From Fulvivirga maritima (GTDB taxonomy: Bacteria; Bacteroidota; Bacteroidia; Cytophagales; Cyclobacteriaceae): 64,000 nt of DNA. The notes under the pieces are model-generated. The model saw only the letters and a list, made by a program, of their open reading frames with translations. It had not been told where the DNA came from and searched no databases. This document shows, one piece after another, positions 8,131-16,473 of this stretch. A program made the position numbers and the translations under genes. Within the stretch, counting starts at the first letter, position 1; the number at the start of each line of letters is the position of its first letter. The stretch spans positions 4,149,001-4,213,000 of the forward strand of contig NZ_CP089980.1 in assembly GCF_021389955.1 (NCBI RefSeq), in the 5' to 3' direction.

Positions 8131-9998
8131 TTTATGAATTTTATTTTAAAGTCAGAGGAGCCATTTTCGCCATAACTGTAATCAGCACGAAGTTGCTTTC
8201 CAAGCAGTTTTATGATCTCACTACCTTCTCCTTTGCGTTCAGTGTCATTGCTAAAACCATTGCCTTGGTCTTTTATCTCCAATGTTATTTCATTATTGAT
8301 TTCAGATAGCATAAATTCTAGTGTCAGGTGTCCTTGGTCATTCTTTCCATATTTAATAGCATTAGTAATTACCTCATTTACTATGAGTGCTAACGGATTA
8401 CATTGTTTTTCATGAATGTTAACTTGCTGCATATTATTGATTATGGTATAGTCGTCCACTTTTAGTCCTACAGCCAGGCATAAGCTTTCGCAGATATGTA
8501 ATATATAATTATCAAAAGCGATCCATTTACTGTTAGATTGAGTAGGATTTGCGAGTAATCTATATACAGAATTAAGTATATCTACCTGACTTTTGATCTT
8601 TTTGAAAGCATTTAGCTCAGCAGTAGTGGTTAATTTCATTTCTTGTAAAATGATGAGGCTACTGAAAATGGAAAGTAAATTATTGGTTCTATGGTTAAGC
8701 TCTTTAAACTGAATTTTGGCTTTTTTAGCTTCTCTGGAACGAAACCAGGCATAGAGTAGCATGCAGAATAAAGTAATGAGTATGAAGGTGGCAATCCATC
8801 GGTAAGTGGTTTTATCTTGTTTCCGTTGCAGTGCTTCTAATTCAAAAGCCTTTTTCCATTCGTTTACACTAAAAGCAACTTCATATCTGCTTATAAGCTG
8901 CTGCTTTTGTTCGGAAATCAGTGAATCTTTTAGTGCTATAAGTAATTCTGCCAGTTCTAATGCTTTCTGTGATTGACCCTGAGCAGAAAAAGCCTTGTAT
9001 TTTACATCATTAAAATCATAAACTAAGTTAAGAGGTACAGATACGCTACTTAGTATGGAGTCTGCTTGAGAGATATAGAAATCAGTGCTATCGTTATCTC
9101 CCGATAATGTATTGAGCCTGATTAGTTCAATGTAATATTTGAAAATTGATACGCTTGAACCATTTGTGTTTCGTAAACTATAAGATAAGTTTAGATAGTG
9201 TCTTGCGGAGTCATACTTTTGTAAGGCCATATAACTTAACCCAAGATTGAGCAATGTGGTAGCCTGTCTGGAGCCTTTAGGTTTTAATGCCAGACTCTTT
9301 TTGTAATAGAAAATGGCACTATCAGATGCTTCCTCGTCGTGATAATAATTGCCAATGTTGTTATATACTTTGGCTACATGTTGCTTGTCATCGAGTTCAT
9401 GAGCTATGGTCAGTGATTTTTGAAAATAGGCCAAAGGCGAATTGCTGCCTGAATTTCTAAGTGTAGTGGCTAAAATGTTATAGCCATTCATAAGATCAGG
9501 TTTTGATTTGAGCCGCTCTAATATTTTAATGCCTTTGTGAAGGTTTACCATGGCGGAGTCATACAAATCAATTTTTTTATAGGCCAATGCTATATTAATT
9601 AACGTCTGAGCATATAGTGTATCCTGGTTATGTTTTTGGTAAATATCAATAGCCTGTAAATAAAGGGGCAGTGCTTCACCATATCGCTGCTGATTAAGAA
9701 GAGAACTAGCCAGATTACTAATGCATTTCCCCTGATTTATGGGGTCGTGTTCTCTCTTAGAGGCATTTATACAGGAAAGAAAAGCGGAATCAGCAAGAGT
9801 ATATTTCTTTTCAAGTAATAAAGCAATTCCTAGTTTTTTTAAGCTGTCGTTAGATAAAGTGTTATCAAGGGTAGGTTTTTCTGTTGGAATTAAATCATTT
9901 CCCTGCGTCTCACTAATACAAAAAATAAAGAGGAGCAAGACCATTAAAATGCCTCTTGTTTGGTTTTTAAATGTACAAAATTGGCGTTGCCTATACAT
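8109..9998 (-). CDS. TPR-containing sensor histidine kinase (HisKA_2/HWE-like)
   Basis: 629 residues. After an N-terminal hydrophobic leader (ILMVLLLFIFCIS) come about seven tetratricopeptide repeats (for example YGEALPLYLQAIDIYQK, YDSAMVNLHKGIKIL, SDSAIFYYKKSLALK). A transmembrane helix near residues 398-416 (WIATFILITLFCMLLYAWF) and a kinase core follow. The phospho-acceptor region is FKELNHRTNNLLSIFSSLII, the HRxxN form typical of HisKA_2/HWE kinases. The ATPase domain has NPLALIVNEVITNAIKYGKN (N box) and IKDQGNGF (G box). TPRs outside the membrane with a cytoplasmic kinase are a common Bacteroidota sensor design. It is divergent from the LytTR regulator gene 113 bp away, which is its likely partner. 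The signal is unknown. Confidence 0.93.
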   Translation of the reverse strand: MYRQRQFCTFKNQTRGILMVLLLFIFCISETQGNDLIPTEKPTLDNTLSNDSLKKLGIALLLEKKYTLADSAFLSCINASKREHDPINQGKCISNLASSLLNQQRYGEALPLYLQAIDIYQKHNQDTLYAQTLINIALAYKKIDLYDSAMVNLHKGIKILERLKSKPDLMNGYNILATTLRNSGSNSPLAYFQKSLTIAHELDDKQHVAKVYNNIGNYYHDEEASDSAIFYYKKSLALKPKGSRQATTLLNLGLSYMALQKYDSARHYLNLSYSLRNTNGSSVSIFKYYIELIRLNTLSGDNDSTDFYISQADSILSSVSVPLNLVYDFNDVKYKAFSAQGQSQKALELAELLIALKDSLISEQKQQLISRYEVAFSVNEWKKAFELEALQRKQDKTTYRWIATFILITLFCMLLYAWFRSREAKKAKIQFKELNHRTNNLLSIFSSLIILQEMKLTTTAELNAFKKIKSQVDILNSVYRLLANPTQSNSKWIAFDNYILHICESLCLAVGLKVDDYTIINNMQQVNIHEKQCNPLALIVNEVITNAIKYGKNDQGHLTLEFMLSEINNEITLEIKDQGNGFSNDTERKGEGSEIIKLLGKQLRADYSYGENGSSDFKIKFIKKGLSQE

Positions 9999-10111
9999 GA
10001 GAAGTGTTGCTTGATATGCAATATTAATTTAATAATTATATCTTTATATATAGCTTTTGCGCCTTAGAAGGTGATTTTTTGCATTAAGAATACTTTAAAA
10101 TAGTTGGCTAG

Positions 10112-10855
10112 GTGATGATGAAAATAATGATAGTTGAAGATAATCCATTGATAGCTTTTAACTTATCTAAAAGCATAAAGCAGTTTGGCGATTACGATAT
10201 ACTCACTTATGATTCCGGAGAAGAGGCTATTAGGAATTTTGATAATGACTCTCCAAATGTGGTTTTTATGGACATCAAATTAGCCGGTGACTTAGACGGA
10301 ATCAGCACGGCCAATATTCTACAGCAAAAAACCAGAGTGCCTATTGTATTTCTTACTGATTATGCTGATCCTGAAGTGATGAGGCGGGTTTCTTATCTGG
10401 AAGTAGTCAACTTTTTGATGAAACCCTTTGATGATGCTCTTATTATAAAAAGCCTTGATAAAGCGCTTTCCATAGTAGAAAATAGCACTGTTTCTACTAA
10501 AAAAGTGATGGAAAACACTAATGATCTTTTTATTCATGAGAAGGAGGGGAGGTTCAAAAAATTATCACTTAATGATATTATTTATCTGGAAGCTGATGGT
10601 TCTTATTGTACCATACATTGTCTGGAAGAGACAATTTCATCGATACCCAAAAACATGAAGACCATTTATGAGAATGTCATAAAGGCTGCTTCCTCACCCG
10701 AGAAATTTGTCAAGGTACATAAATCTTATGTCATTAATACTGACTGCGTAAACTACATTCAGGGAAATCAATTAGTGCTAAAAAATGGCCATAAGGTAGA
10801 TATAGGAAAGACTTATCGACCTCTGATAAAAGAGATATTTAACATAGTATCTTAA
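10112..10855 (+). CDS. LytTR-type response regulator
   Basis: A receiver domain (residues 4-120) has the acidic pocket (IMIVEDN), phospho-acceptor Asp54 (VVFMDIKL), Thr/Ser switch (IVFLTDY) and Lys (NFLMKPFD). It is followed by a LytTR DNA-binding domain (~150-245) with IIYLEADGSYCTIHC and FVKVHKSYVINTDCV. The start could be GTG 10112 or either ATG at 10115 or 10118; all keep the receiver complete. It is divergent from the TPR kinase and so probably its cognate regulator. It ends 102 bp before the membrane-protein/cas operon on the same strand. LytTR regulators bind paired direct repeats ~21 bp apart, and such a pair lies just downstream, so it may control the cas operon. Confidence 0.95.
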   Translation: MMMKIMIVEDNPLIAFNLSKSIKQFGDYDILTYDSGEEAIRNFDNDSPNVVFMDIKLAGDLDGISTANILQQKTRVPIVFLTDYADPEVMRRVSYLEVVNFLMKPFDDALIIKSLDKALSIVENSTVSTKKVMENTNDLFIHEKEGRFKKLSLNDIIYLEADGSYCTIHCLEETISSIPKNMKTIYENVIKAASSPEKFVKVHKSYVINTDCVNYIQGNQLVLKNGHKVDIGKTYRPLIKEIFNIVS

Positions 10856-10862
10856 AAACGCG

Positions 10863-10893
10863 CTTTCACAAAGTAATTCCTGCCTTTCACAAA
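10863..10893 (+). promoter_or_regulatory. direct repeat pair CTTTCACAAA, 21-bp spacing; candidate LytTR operator
   Basis: CTTTCACAAA occurs at 10863-10872 and again at 10884-10893, exactly 21 bp apart start to start, between the LytTR regulator stop (10855) and the first gene of the membrane-protein/cas operon (10958). LytTR proteins bind two ~9-bp direct repeats on one face of the helix at this spacing. The 9-mer does not match the AgrA/ComE consensus, so the assignment rests on position and spacing. Confidence 0.45.
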
Positions 10894-10957
10894 ACAGAAT
10901 TTTTCCCGCCTTACCGAATACTCATATTGCCTTCATAATTAATGAAATGAAGATAAT

Positions 10958-11995
10958 ATGGCTGATCAAAGTTATCCTGTCCAAGTCTGTCTTAAGTTAT
11001 TGGAAGAGCTGGCTATTAAGCATGGATATAAATTTACTGGAGGAGGTCTCCATAAATTAGTAATAGACGGAAAGATTGAAAATGTAAAGGAGAAATATTT
11101 AAAAAATACTTTCTATGAATGTAGGAATGCTGAAAAACTAGATCCTCAAGCTACTAAATCTTTCCGAATTGAAAACATAGATGCCATAGCCAAATCAGCT
11201 GGTTATGATGACATGAAGGATTTTCTGAGCAAGCATAACCTTTATGCTTCTTCAGATCCATTTGAGGTTAAACTGAGTAATAAATTACTAACTGACTTTA
11301 ATCCTAAAGAATCAAATGAATGGCTAGATAAATACATGTTGGGAGCACGGTTTTTACCTGCTTTATTAGGTCTTATTCCTTTGATGATATGGATTTATTT
11401 CTCCGCTCTGAAAGATAATGACGGAACTCCAACGCTGTATGTCATAGGCTTGTTCATTTGTGTGGCGCTTGCCTGGGGGCTCAGTGCCTGGCTAGCCACA
11501 TTAGGTAAAAAGTGGGAAAAGAAAATCTTTTTTGCTGAGGGGCAAAAAGGCTTTCCTACTGCTTATATGATGCTCTATGGTACCACTTCTAAATATTCTG
11601 AAGATCAGAAGATAAAGTATAGAGACAAGCTTATCCGGTATTTTGATATTGAAATACCTACCAAATTAGAAGAGCAGGAGAATGAGGCCCTGGCAGTTCA
11701 AAAATTAAATCAGGCATCTTATCAGCTTAAAAATGTGGTGAAATCAGTGGTCATTCGTTCGGCTCTAATCCGATATGGTTTTTTAAGAAATCTCATTCCA
11801 TCTGCCTGGCTGGCCATAATTCTAAGTCTGCCGGCATTAGCGTATGCCTGGTGGCATGCAGATATACTATTGCTTTCAATCTTATCCATCTATGCATTTG
11901 CCGCAGCTTGTTACTGCATGTTTTATGAAGACTCTGTGCGGAAATCATCTGAGGCCTATGGCCGATACCTGATTGATGAGTTTATGAGCAGGTAA
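10958..11995 (+). CDS. four-TM membrane protein of unknown function, first gene of the cas operon
   Basis: 345 residues. The first ~110 are soluble and helical (VCLKLLEELAIKHGYKFTGGG... SFRIENIDAIAKSAGYDDMK) and resemble a small adaptor or DNA-binding-like module, but I cannot name it. Two membrane hairpins follow: helices at roughly 132-151 and 160-182, then a ~90-residue cytoplasmic loop (AYMMLYGTTSKYSEDQKIKYRDKL... ALIRYGFLRNLIPS), and helices at 276-295 and 297-316. The loop plus FLRNLI motif recalls an uncharacterised 4-TM family I associate with bacterial defence islands; that is from memory and unverified. It ends 38 bp before cas10d on the same strand with no terminator between, so it is probably co-transcribed. 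It is not a known Cas protein. Confidence 0.8.
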   Translation: MADQSYPVQVCLKLLEELAIKHGYKFTGGGLHKLVIDGKIENVKEKYLKNTFYECRNAEKLDPQATKSFRIENIDAIAKSAGYDDMKDFLSKHNLYASSDPFEVKLSNKLLTDFNPKESNEWLDKYMLGARFLPALLGLIPLMIWIYFSALKDNDGTPTLYVIGLFICVALAWGLSAWLATLGKKWEKKIFFAEGQKGFPTAYMMLYGTTSKYSEDQKIKYRDKLIRYFDIEIPTKLEEQENEALAVQKLNQASYQLKNVVKSVVIRSALIRYGFLRNLIPSAWLAIILSLPALAYAWWHADILLLSILSIYAFAAACYCMFYEDSVRKSSEAYGRYLIDEFMSR

Positions 11996-12033
11996 TTTAT
12001 TCTATACATGATGCTTTACTAAAAGGTTAAAAA

Positions 12034-14853
12034 ATGAAATATCAATTAATAGAAAACTATTTTGAAACCGAGCTTTTTCAAAATGTAGTGCGCGAATATT
12101 TTGATACCGTACTGGCTAAGTTAATCGGTCGACACACTACCACTTCAGCCAAAGGGTTGTTTATAGTAAAAGGTAAACAGTGGGCAGATTATTATGATAT
12201 GCCTTACCATGTACACATTCTTACCGGTCTTATTCCTGCGCTTTTTCTTTATGAAAAGTATATGCAGGAGCGCGGTTATGACACAGATACTGAGGCTGAC
12301 CTTTATCTGAGGGTGTTCATTTTAGGCTTTACTTTTCATGACTCTAATAAGCTCTTACATGCACAGCAGACTTCTGATCGGTCAGACCTTGAAGTAGGGG
12401 TTTCTCAGCTAGATGAGCATGTGGCTGAATTAGCAGTGTATGAATTTTTGCCTTCTTTTGATCAGCATAAAAATAATGTATACTATCTGGCTCTTGCAGC
12501 TGAAGATGGTAGCTGGGTGGCATCAGAAGATTATCCTATAACGCTTAATAGAGATGAAATAGCTGGTGTGCAAAGGAAGCTCGCACATTTGGCTGATGGC
12601 ATTGCTTCTATACAAAATGAAAATCTTGAGAGTATAGAAAGGCTACATGATAGTATTAGTCGCAAGCTTCGAGGCATTCAGGCTATAGTGCCTATGTCTG
12701 TTTCCTTTATTAAGGTGAGACATAACCCTTATACTCTATTAAGTCAGAACCTTTTGCAGGTTGCCAGAAAGGTGCTGCTCAAAAATGGTAAAAAGGTGAT
12801 TTTGGCACTTCGAGAGGGTTTCGTGTTTTGGGGCGAACCCGTAACAGAAGCGGAGTATGCGGCCATAGAAAAGGAATATGAGCAGGGTAGCGTGGAGGAT
12901 ATCAAGTTTGTAGAGCTCACTAATGTTGATGCGCAAAGATGCACTTTCGGCTTCATCGGCTCCGCACCGTTTACTTATGAAGTATTGGATGAAGTGACTG
13001 ATGTGATGAAGAACCGTTTTCTGGCTTTATCTCCTAATACACCTGCTAAAATTGAAGATTTTGATGCATTTGTAACCTTTAGCAAGCAGCTGGTGGCGGC
13101 TTATGGATTGCCGCTAGAATGTAAGGATGACAATGGCCGTTTGTTAATTAATTACTTTGAGACTTTTGATGATGGTGAGGATGAGCTTTTTATGAAAGTT
13201 TATAACCTTCATAAAATACAGTGGCTAAATACAAAAGAAAATTCAGAGTGGAATAAAGATTTTAAAAAGTGGACAGAGGAGCAAAGAAAATTGCCCAAAA
13301 TCATAGTGCTAAAAGACACCGGAGAGGAGGTAAGCACCATACCAGCCTTACTTCAATTCATATCTGATAAGGTAAACAGTACCAATGCTCTGTATAAAAC
13401 CTATCTCAATTTTATAAAAACATGGTTAGCCATTCGGGAGCAGGATGATGTTGATGAGTATTTGGAAGAGCTTCAGAATAGCATAATTAATCATTTTGAA
13501 TCTCAGGAAAAGAAAGACTCCGTAAAGCAGCAGATTTTTCTAAAATACTTTGAATGTCCCGGGCATGTAAACCTTCAGTTTTTAAATGATTATTCTCCGG
13601 AAGTGCCTATTAAAAAGGAAATGTGCGCATTTACCGGATCGGAGGGTACGGTTCCTTATAAAGCAGTGGTTGCTTTTGGTATGAAAGCCAGAGGGTTTAG
13701 TAATCGTACCGTTACTTCACTGAGCAATAAAGCAAGTCACATTTCATCGCTTTTTGCTGAGGAAAATAAGCTCAGAGCCTCCATGTTCTCCACAGGAGAT
13801 GCTAACCTTATGATTTATCATGATTTTTTCGAAGCTCGCTTAGATATTGATCGTGATATAGTGACTAGCTGTGTGAAGGCTAAAGATGAATTAAGTGTTT
13901 TGGAAGATGGCGTTATTCAGTTTGATAAGAATGCTAAATTCCATTATAACCTATATAATCTTGACTTTATAAAATTAGCCCCCAAGGTAGAACCTACCTT
14001 TTTTCTTGTAAGAAAGTGTCTGCGGCTAGTGCAGCATATGGGGTTGCGTACCTACATATCAGGTATTATGACTCCTTACACTCCCCATAGGGCCGTTTTT
14101 CATTTTGATAATGCTCCTCGTTTTCTAAAACTTTTACAGTGGGATAGCATACGCCTTATTCATGTAGAAGAAGTGCTAGATGAAATGTATTTGGTGTTGC
14201 GCTTTGGTAAAGACAGGATAGAAAGCAACCTGTTGAAAATAGCTCAGAGCAGGAGTGCTTACTTTAAACTCTACTACCTCTTAGGGGATGAGGATCAGAA
14301 TAAAATATTTGACTCACTTCAAAAATTCTATAAAAAATATCCACAAAAATTTAAAGGAATGACAGTAACAGAACAGCTAGTGAAACTGGCAATAAAGATT
14401 GATGTTGGTTTCAGAAGTGGTGCAGAAGAAACCTGGATGATTCGCACCGCCATGGAGTATTTGCGGAAATATCACAAACAAGGCAGTACCAGAGAGGATA
14501 TCATACAAAAAATATGCGGCGAGATTTATCGCAAATTAAGACTGCAAAAGCATGATAATATGGAAGTCATCAAAGACTTCGCTACTGCAGTTTATGATGA
14601 TCTTTTTATTAATGATTGGAAAGGAAGTATTCCTCCTGTCAATGTAGAAAAAGACTGGATCTACCAGTTCGCCTTTTTATTCAAAGAGCATTCATTAAGT
14701 TTCATGAGAGAAAATACAGCTCGAAAAGTATATCAACAACTGGTAGATAAGGATCAGGAGGTAAATGAAGAAAACGTGAAATCTCTTTTGTCTAAAAACA
14801 GTCAAAAATATGTACATGAGTACATGGATCTAATTTCAAACCTTAAAAACTAA
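12034..14853 (+). CDS. cas10d: type I-D CRISPR effector large subunit Cas10d (Csc3) with HD nuclease
   Basis: 939 residues, in the size range of Cas10d. The N-terminus carries an HD nuclease signature: MPYHVHILTG (His59, His61) and FTFHDSNKLLH with His102-Asp103, matching the HDxNK form of type I-D large subunits. The middle has sparse Cys (ECPGH, then MCAFTGSEG) where the family has a Zn-binding region, here probably incomplete. There is no GGDD cyclase motif, so cyclic oligoadenylate synthesis is not expected. The C-terminal third is helical. In type I-D the Cas10d HD domain, not Cas3, degrades DNA. The csc2 gene starts 4 bp after its stop. The family call rests on the HD motif, the size and the neighbouring csc2-csc1-cas3 order. 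Confidence 0.9.
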   Translation: MKYQLIENYFETELFQNVVREYFDTVLAKLIGRHTTTSAKGLFIVKGKQWADYYDMPYHVHILTGLIPALFLYEKYMQERGYDTDTEADLYLRVFILGFTFHDSNKLLHAQQTSDRSDLEVGVSQLDEHVAELAVYEFLPSFDQHKNNVYYLALAAEDGSWVASEDYPITLNRDEIAGVQRKLAHLADGIASIQNENLESIERLHDSISRKLRGIQAIVPMSVSFIKVRHNPYTLLSQNLLQVARKVLLKNGKKVILALREGFVFWGEPVTEAEYAAIEKEYEQGSVEDIKFVELTNVDAQRCTFGFIGSAPFTYEVLDEVTDVMKNRFLALSPNTPAKIEDFDAFVTFSKQLVAAYGLPLECKDDNGRLLINYFETFDDGEDELFMKVYNLHKIQWLNTKENSEWNKDFKKWTEEQRKLPKIIVLKDTGEEVSTIPALLQFISDKVNSTNALYKTYLNFIKTWLAIREQDDVDEYLEELQNSIINHFESQEKKDSVKQQIFLKYFECPGHVNLQFLNDYSPEVPIKKEMCAFTGSEGTVPYKAVVAFGMKARGFSNRTVTSLSNKASHISSLFAEENKLRASMFSTGDANLMIYHDFFEARLDIDRDIVTSCVKAKDELSVLEDGVIQFDKNAKFHYNLYNLDFIKLAPKVEPTFFLVRKCLRLVQHMGLRTYISGIMTPYTPHRAVFHFDNAPRFLKLLQWDSIRLIHVEEVLDEMYLVLRFGKDRIESNLLKIAQSRSAYFKLYYLLGDEDQNKIFDSLQKFYKKYPQKFKGMTVTEQLVKLAIKIDVGFRSGAEETWMIRTAMEYLRKYHKQGSTREDIIQKICGEIYRKLRLQKHDNMEVIKDFATAVYDDLFINDWKGSIPPVNVEKDWIYQFAFLFKEHSLSFMRENTARKVYQQLVDKDQEVNEENVKSLLSKNSQKYVHEYMDLISNLKN

Positions 14854-14857
14854 TACT

Positions 14858-15805
14858 ATGAAGACCATATATGATTTAATACCTGAAAAATTTTTTACTA
14901 CCAGCCTTAAGGATAATGCACTGGGCTCTATCAAGATCGCTGTATTAAGAGAGGTGATTGGTAATGCCATCATCCGTAGCAACTATCCTGATGAGACTAT
15001 CACCTTTAAACTTTCTGAAATGCGGGATGTAGTGGAAGTGCCAGCGCGAAAGCTGAAAAGCAGAGAAAAACTGTTGGGCTTAAAGTTATGTCGTGAATTT
15101 GGGGTAGTAGACAAAGAGCTAAGGTATAATGTAATTAAGAAAAGTCAACAATTGGCTAACCCAAATTCTGTGCTTTTTGGAGATAGCGTTACAGAAAGTG
15201 GAGACTCCGTAGCATTAACCAGCCGGGTGATATATGATTGGGCCTATTCACTGAGAGATATTAATCAGATTACCGCTACGCTGCAGCATAATGCCCTAAG
15301 TGAAGGCGGCACTATGTGGAATGAGGAGGAAGGCAAGTTAAGGCAATCTCTCTTTCAGGTACAATATGTGAAGCCAGGCACCTACCTGCCTCATTTTATT
15401 ACCCTGGAAAATATAACGCCAGAGCTTTTTGTGCACCTTTTGTTATGCGTGATGAACGAGACCCGCTACTTTGCTCAAAGCACTACTACCAGTACCGCTA
15501 ATGTTAAAAATCATATCCTAGGTATTGGCTTTGCGGATTTTGAACAACCCGTTAACAGCTATAGCATCTCTAAAAATTGGAATAATGATGATGTTAACTA
15601 TGAAACCACTTCAGCCAGCATAGATGCGGCCATGACTAAAGCTTATGGGGAGCAAGGTTATGTGAAAGGAGAGAAGCTCGTCTCTTTGGTTAATGAGCTG
15701 TGGCAAGATAAAGAAGGTATGAATGCGCTCTACGCCAAAGCACATGCTGACTGTGAACAATACCTTAAAGATATTCACATAGTGAAGGCCAAAGGAGGTA
15801 AGTAA
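14858..15805 (+). CDS. csc2: type I-D CRISPR backbone subunit Csc2 (Cas7d)
   Basis: 315 residues. Csc2 forms the helical filament that covers the crRNA in the type I-D surveillance complex. The sequence shows the family landmarks: a central ANPNSVLFGDSVTESGDSV, then LTSRVIYDWAYSL, a glycine-containing NALSEGGTMW, the VKPGTYLPHFITLEN strand, and ETRYFAQSTTTSTANVKNHI followed by LGIGFADFEQPVN. It lies 4 bp after cas10d, and its stop overlaps the csc1 start by one base, so translation is coupled and the subunits are made together. Confidence 0.93.
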   Translation: MKTIYDLIPEKFFTTSLKDNALGSIKIAVLREVIGNAIIRSNYPDETITFKLSEMRDVVEVPARKLKSREKLLGLKLCREFGVVDKELRYNVIKKSQQLANPNSVLFGDSVTESGDSVALTSRVIYDWAYSLRDINQITATLQHNALSEGGTMWNEEEGKLRQSLFQVQYVKPGTYLPHFITLENITPELFVHLLLCVMNETRYFAQSTTTSTANVKNHILGIGFADFEQPVNSYSISKNWNNDDVNYETTSASIDAAMTKAYGEQGYVKGEKLVSLVNELWQDKEGMNALYAKAHADCEQYLKDIHIVKAKGGK

Positions 15806-16473
15806 TGGAAGCTCAGGTAATAAGGTTATCTCTGATGAGTCATCTCTTCTATTTTACTGAAGTATCAGGAGGAAGTACCTCAGCAGCCGTAACCGGTGAT
15901 TTTCTGGGAGATTTAGCGCTTAACTATGCTATAAGAAATGCTTTGGGGCAAAGAGATTATACGCATAGGAAAAAGCCAGAGTATGCAGAAATAGCTGATT
16001 TTGGCTTCTATTGTACCGTGGCGAGACCTGTTTCTCATCATGATAAAACAGAAGCCTATATTCAAAATACACTTTTTAATGTAGATGGCTACATTGATGT
16101 AAAGGCTATTGAAAATTCAGGAAAGTCGCCATTTAAGAACTTCAGACAAGTGCAGGGCATTCGGTTGGGGTCAGAGTTTGAGGCTCTGGTACTTTCTGAA
16201 AAGCCCATAGCGTTGCCTCCGGTTATACGTATGGGCAGAGCTTTAGAAACTATGGTAGTAATAGAGAAAGCGGAGGAAAGTAGAACGCAGGATTTTTGGT
16301 TAAATGCATTTTCGCTTAAAACCGTTTTTAACAATCTCAATATTGCTACAGCGCTCATGCTGGAGAAGGATAAGGTGAACTTCTCCTTCTTGCTAGAGAA
16401 TTACAACCTGATCAAGCAAATGAATAAGGAAGACGTTCTGGAAATTTTTAAGCCAGTATTTAATAATGGATAG
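15805..16473 (+). CDS. csc1: type I-D CRISPR subunit Csc1 (Cas5d-type)
   Basis: 222 residues, the usual size. Csc1 is the Cas5-like subunit that caps the 5' handle of the crRNA. The RAMP-like start (AQVIRLSLMSHLFYFTEVSGG) is followed by DFLGDLALNYAIRNALG, the family's conserved NYAL-type helix, and by a FRQVQGIRLGSEFEALVLSE strand region. The ATG overlaps the csc2 stop, and its stop overlaps the start of cas3 by 8 bp. Csc1 is weakly conserved, so the call leans on gene order as well as sequence. Confidence 0.88.
   Translation: MEAQVIRLSLMSHLFYFTEVSGGSTSAAVTGDFLGDLALNYAIRNALGQRDYTHRKKPEYAEIADFGFYCTVARPVSHHDKTEAYIQNTLFNVDGYIDVKAIENSGKSPFKNFRQVQGIRLGSEFEALVLSEKPIALPPVIRMGRALETMVVIEKAEESRTQDFWLNAFSLKTVFNNLNIATALMLEKDKVNFSFLLENYNLIKQMNKEDVLEIFKPVFNNG

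Noticed and set aside
12034-14853. Type III Cas10 interpretation of the large subunit
   Set aside because: No GGDD motif, the HDSNK form of the HD motif and neighbours csc2, csc1 and cas3 indicate type I-D.
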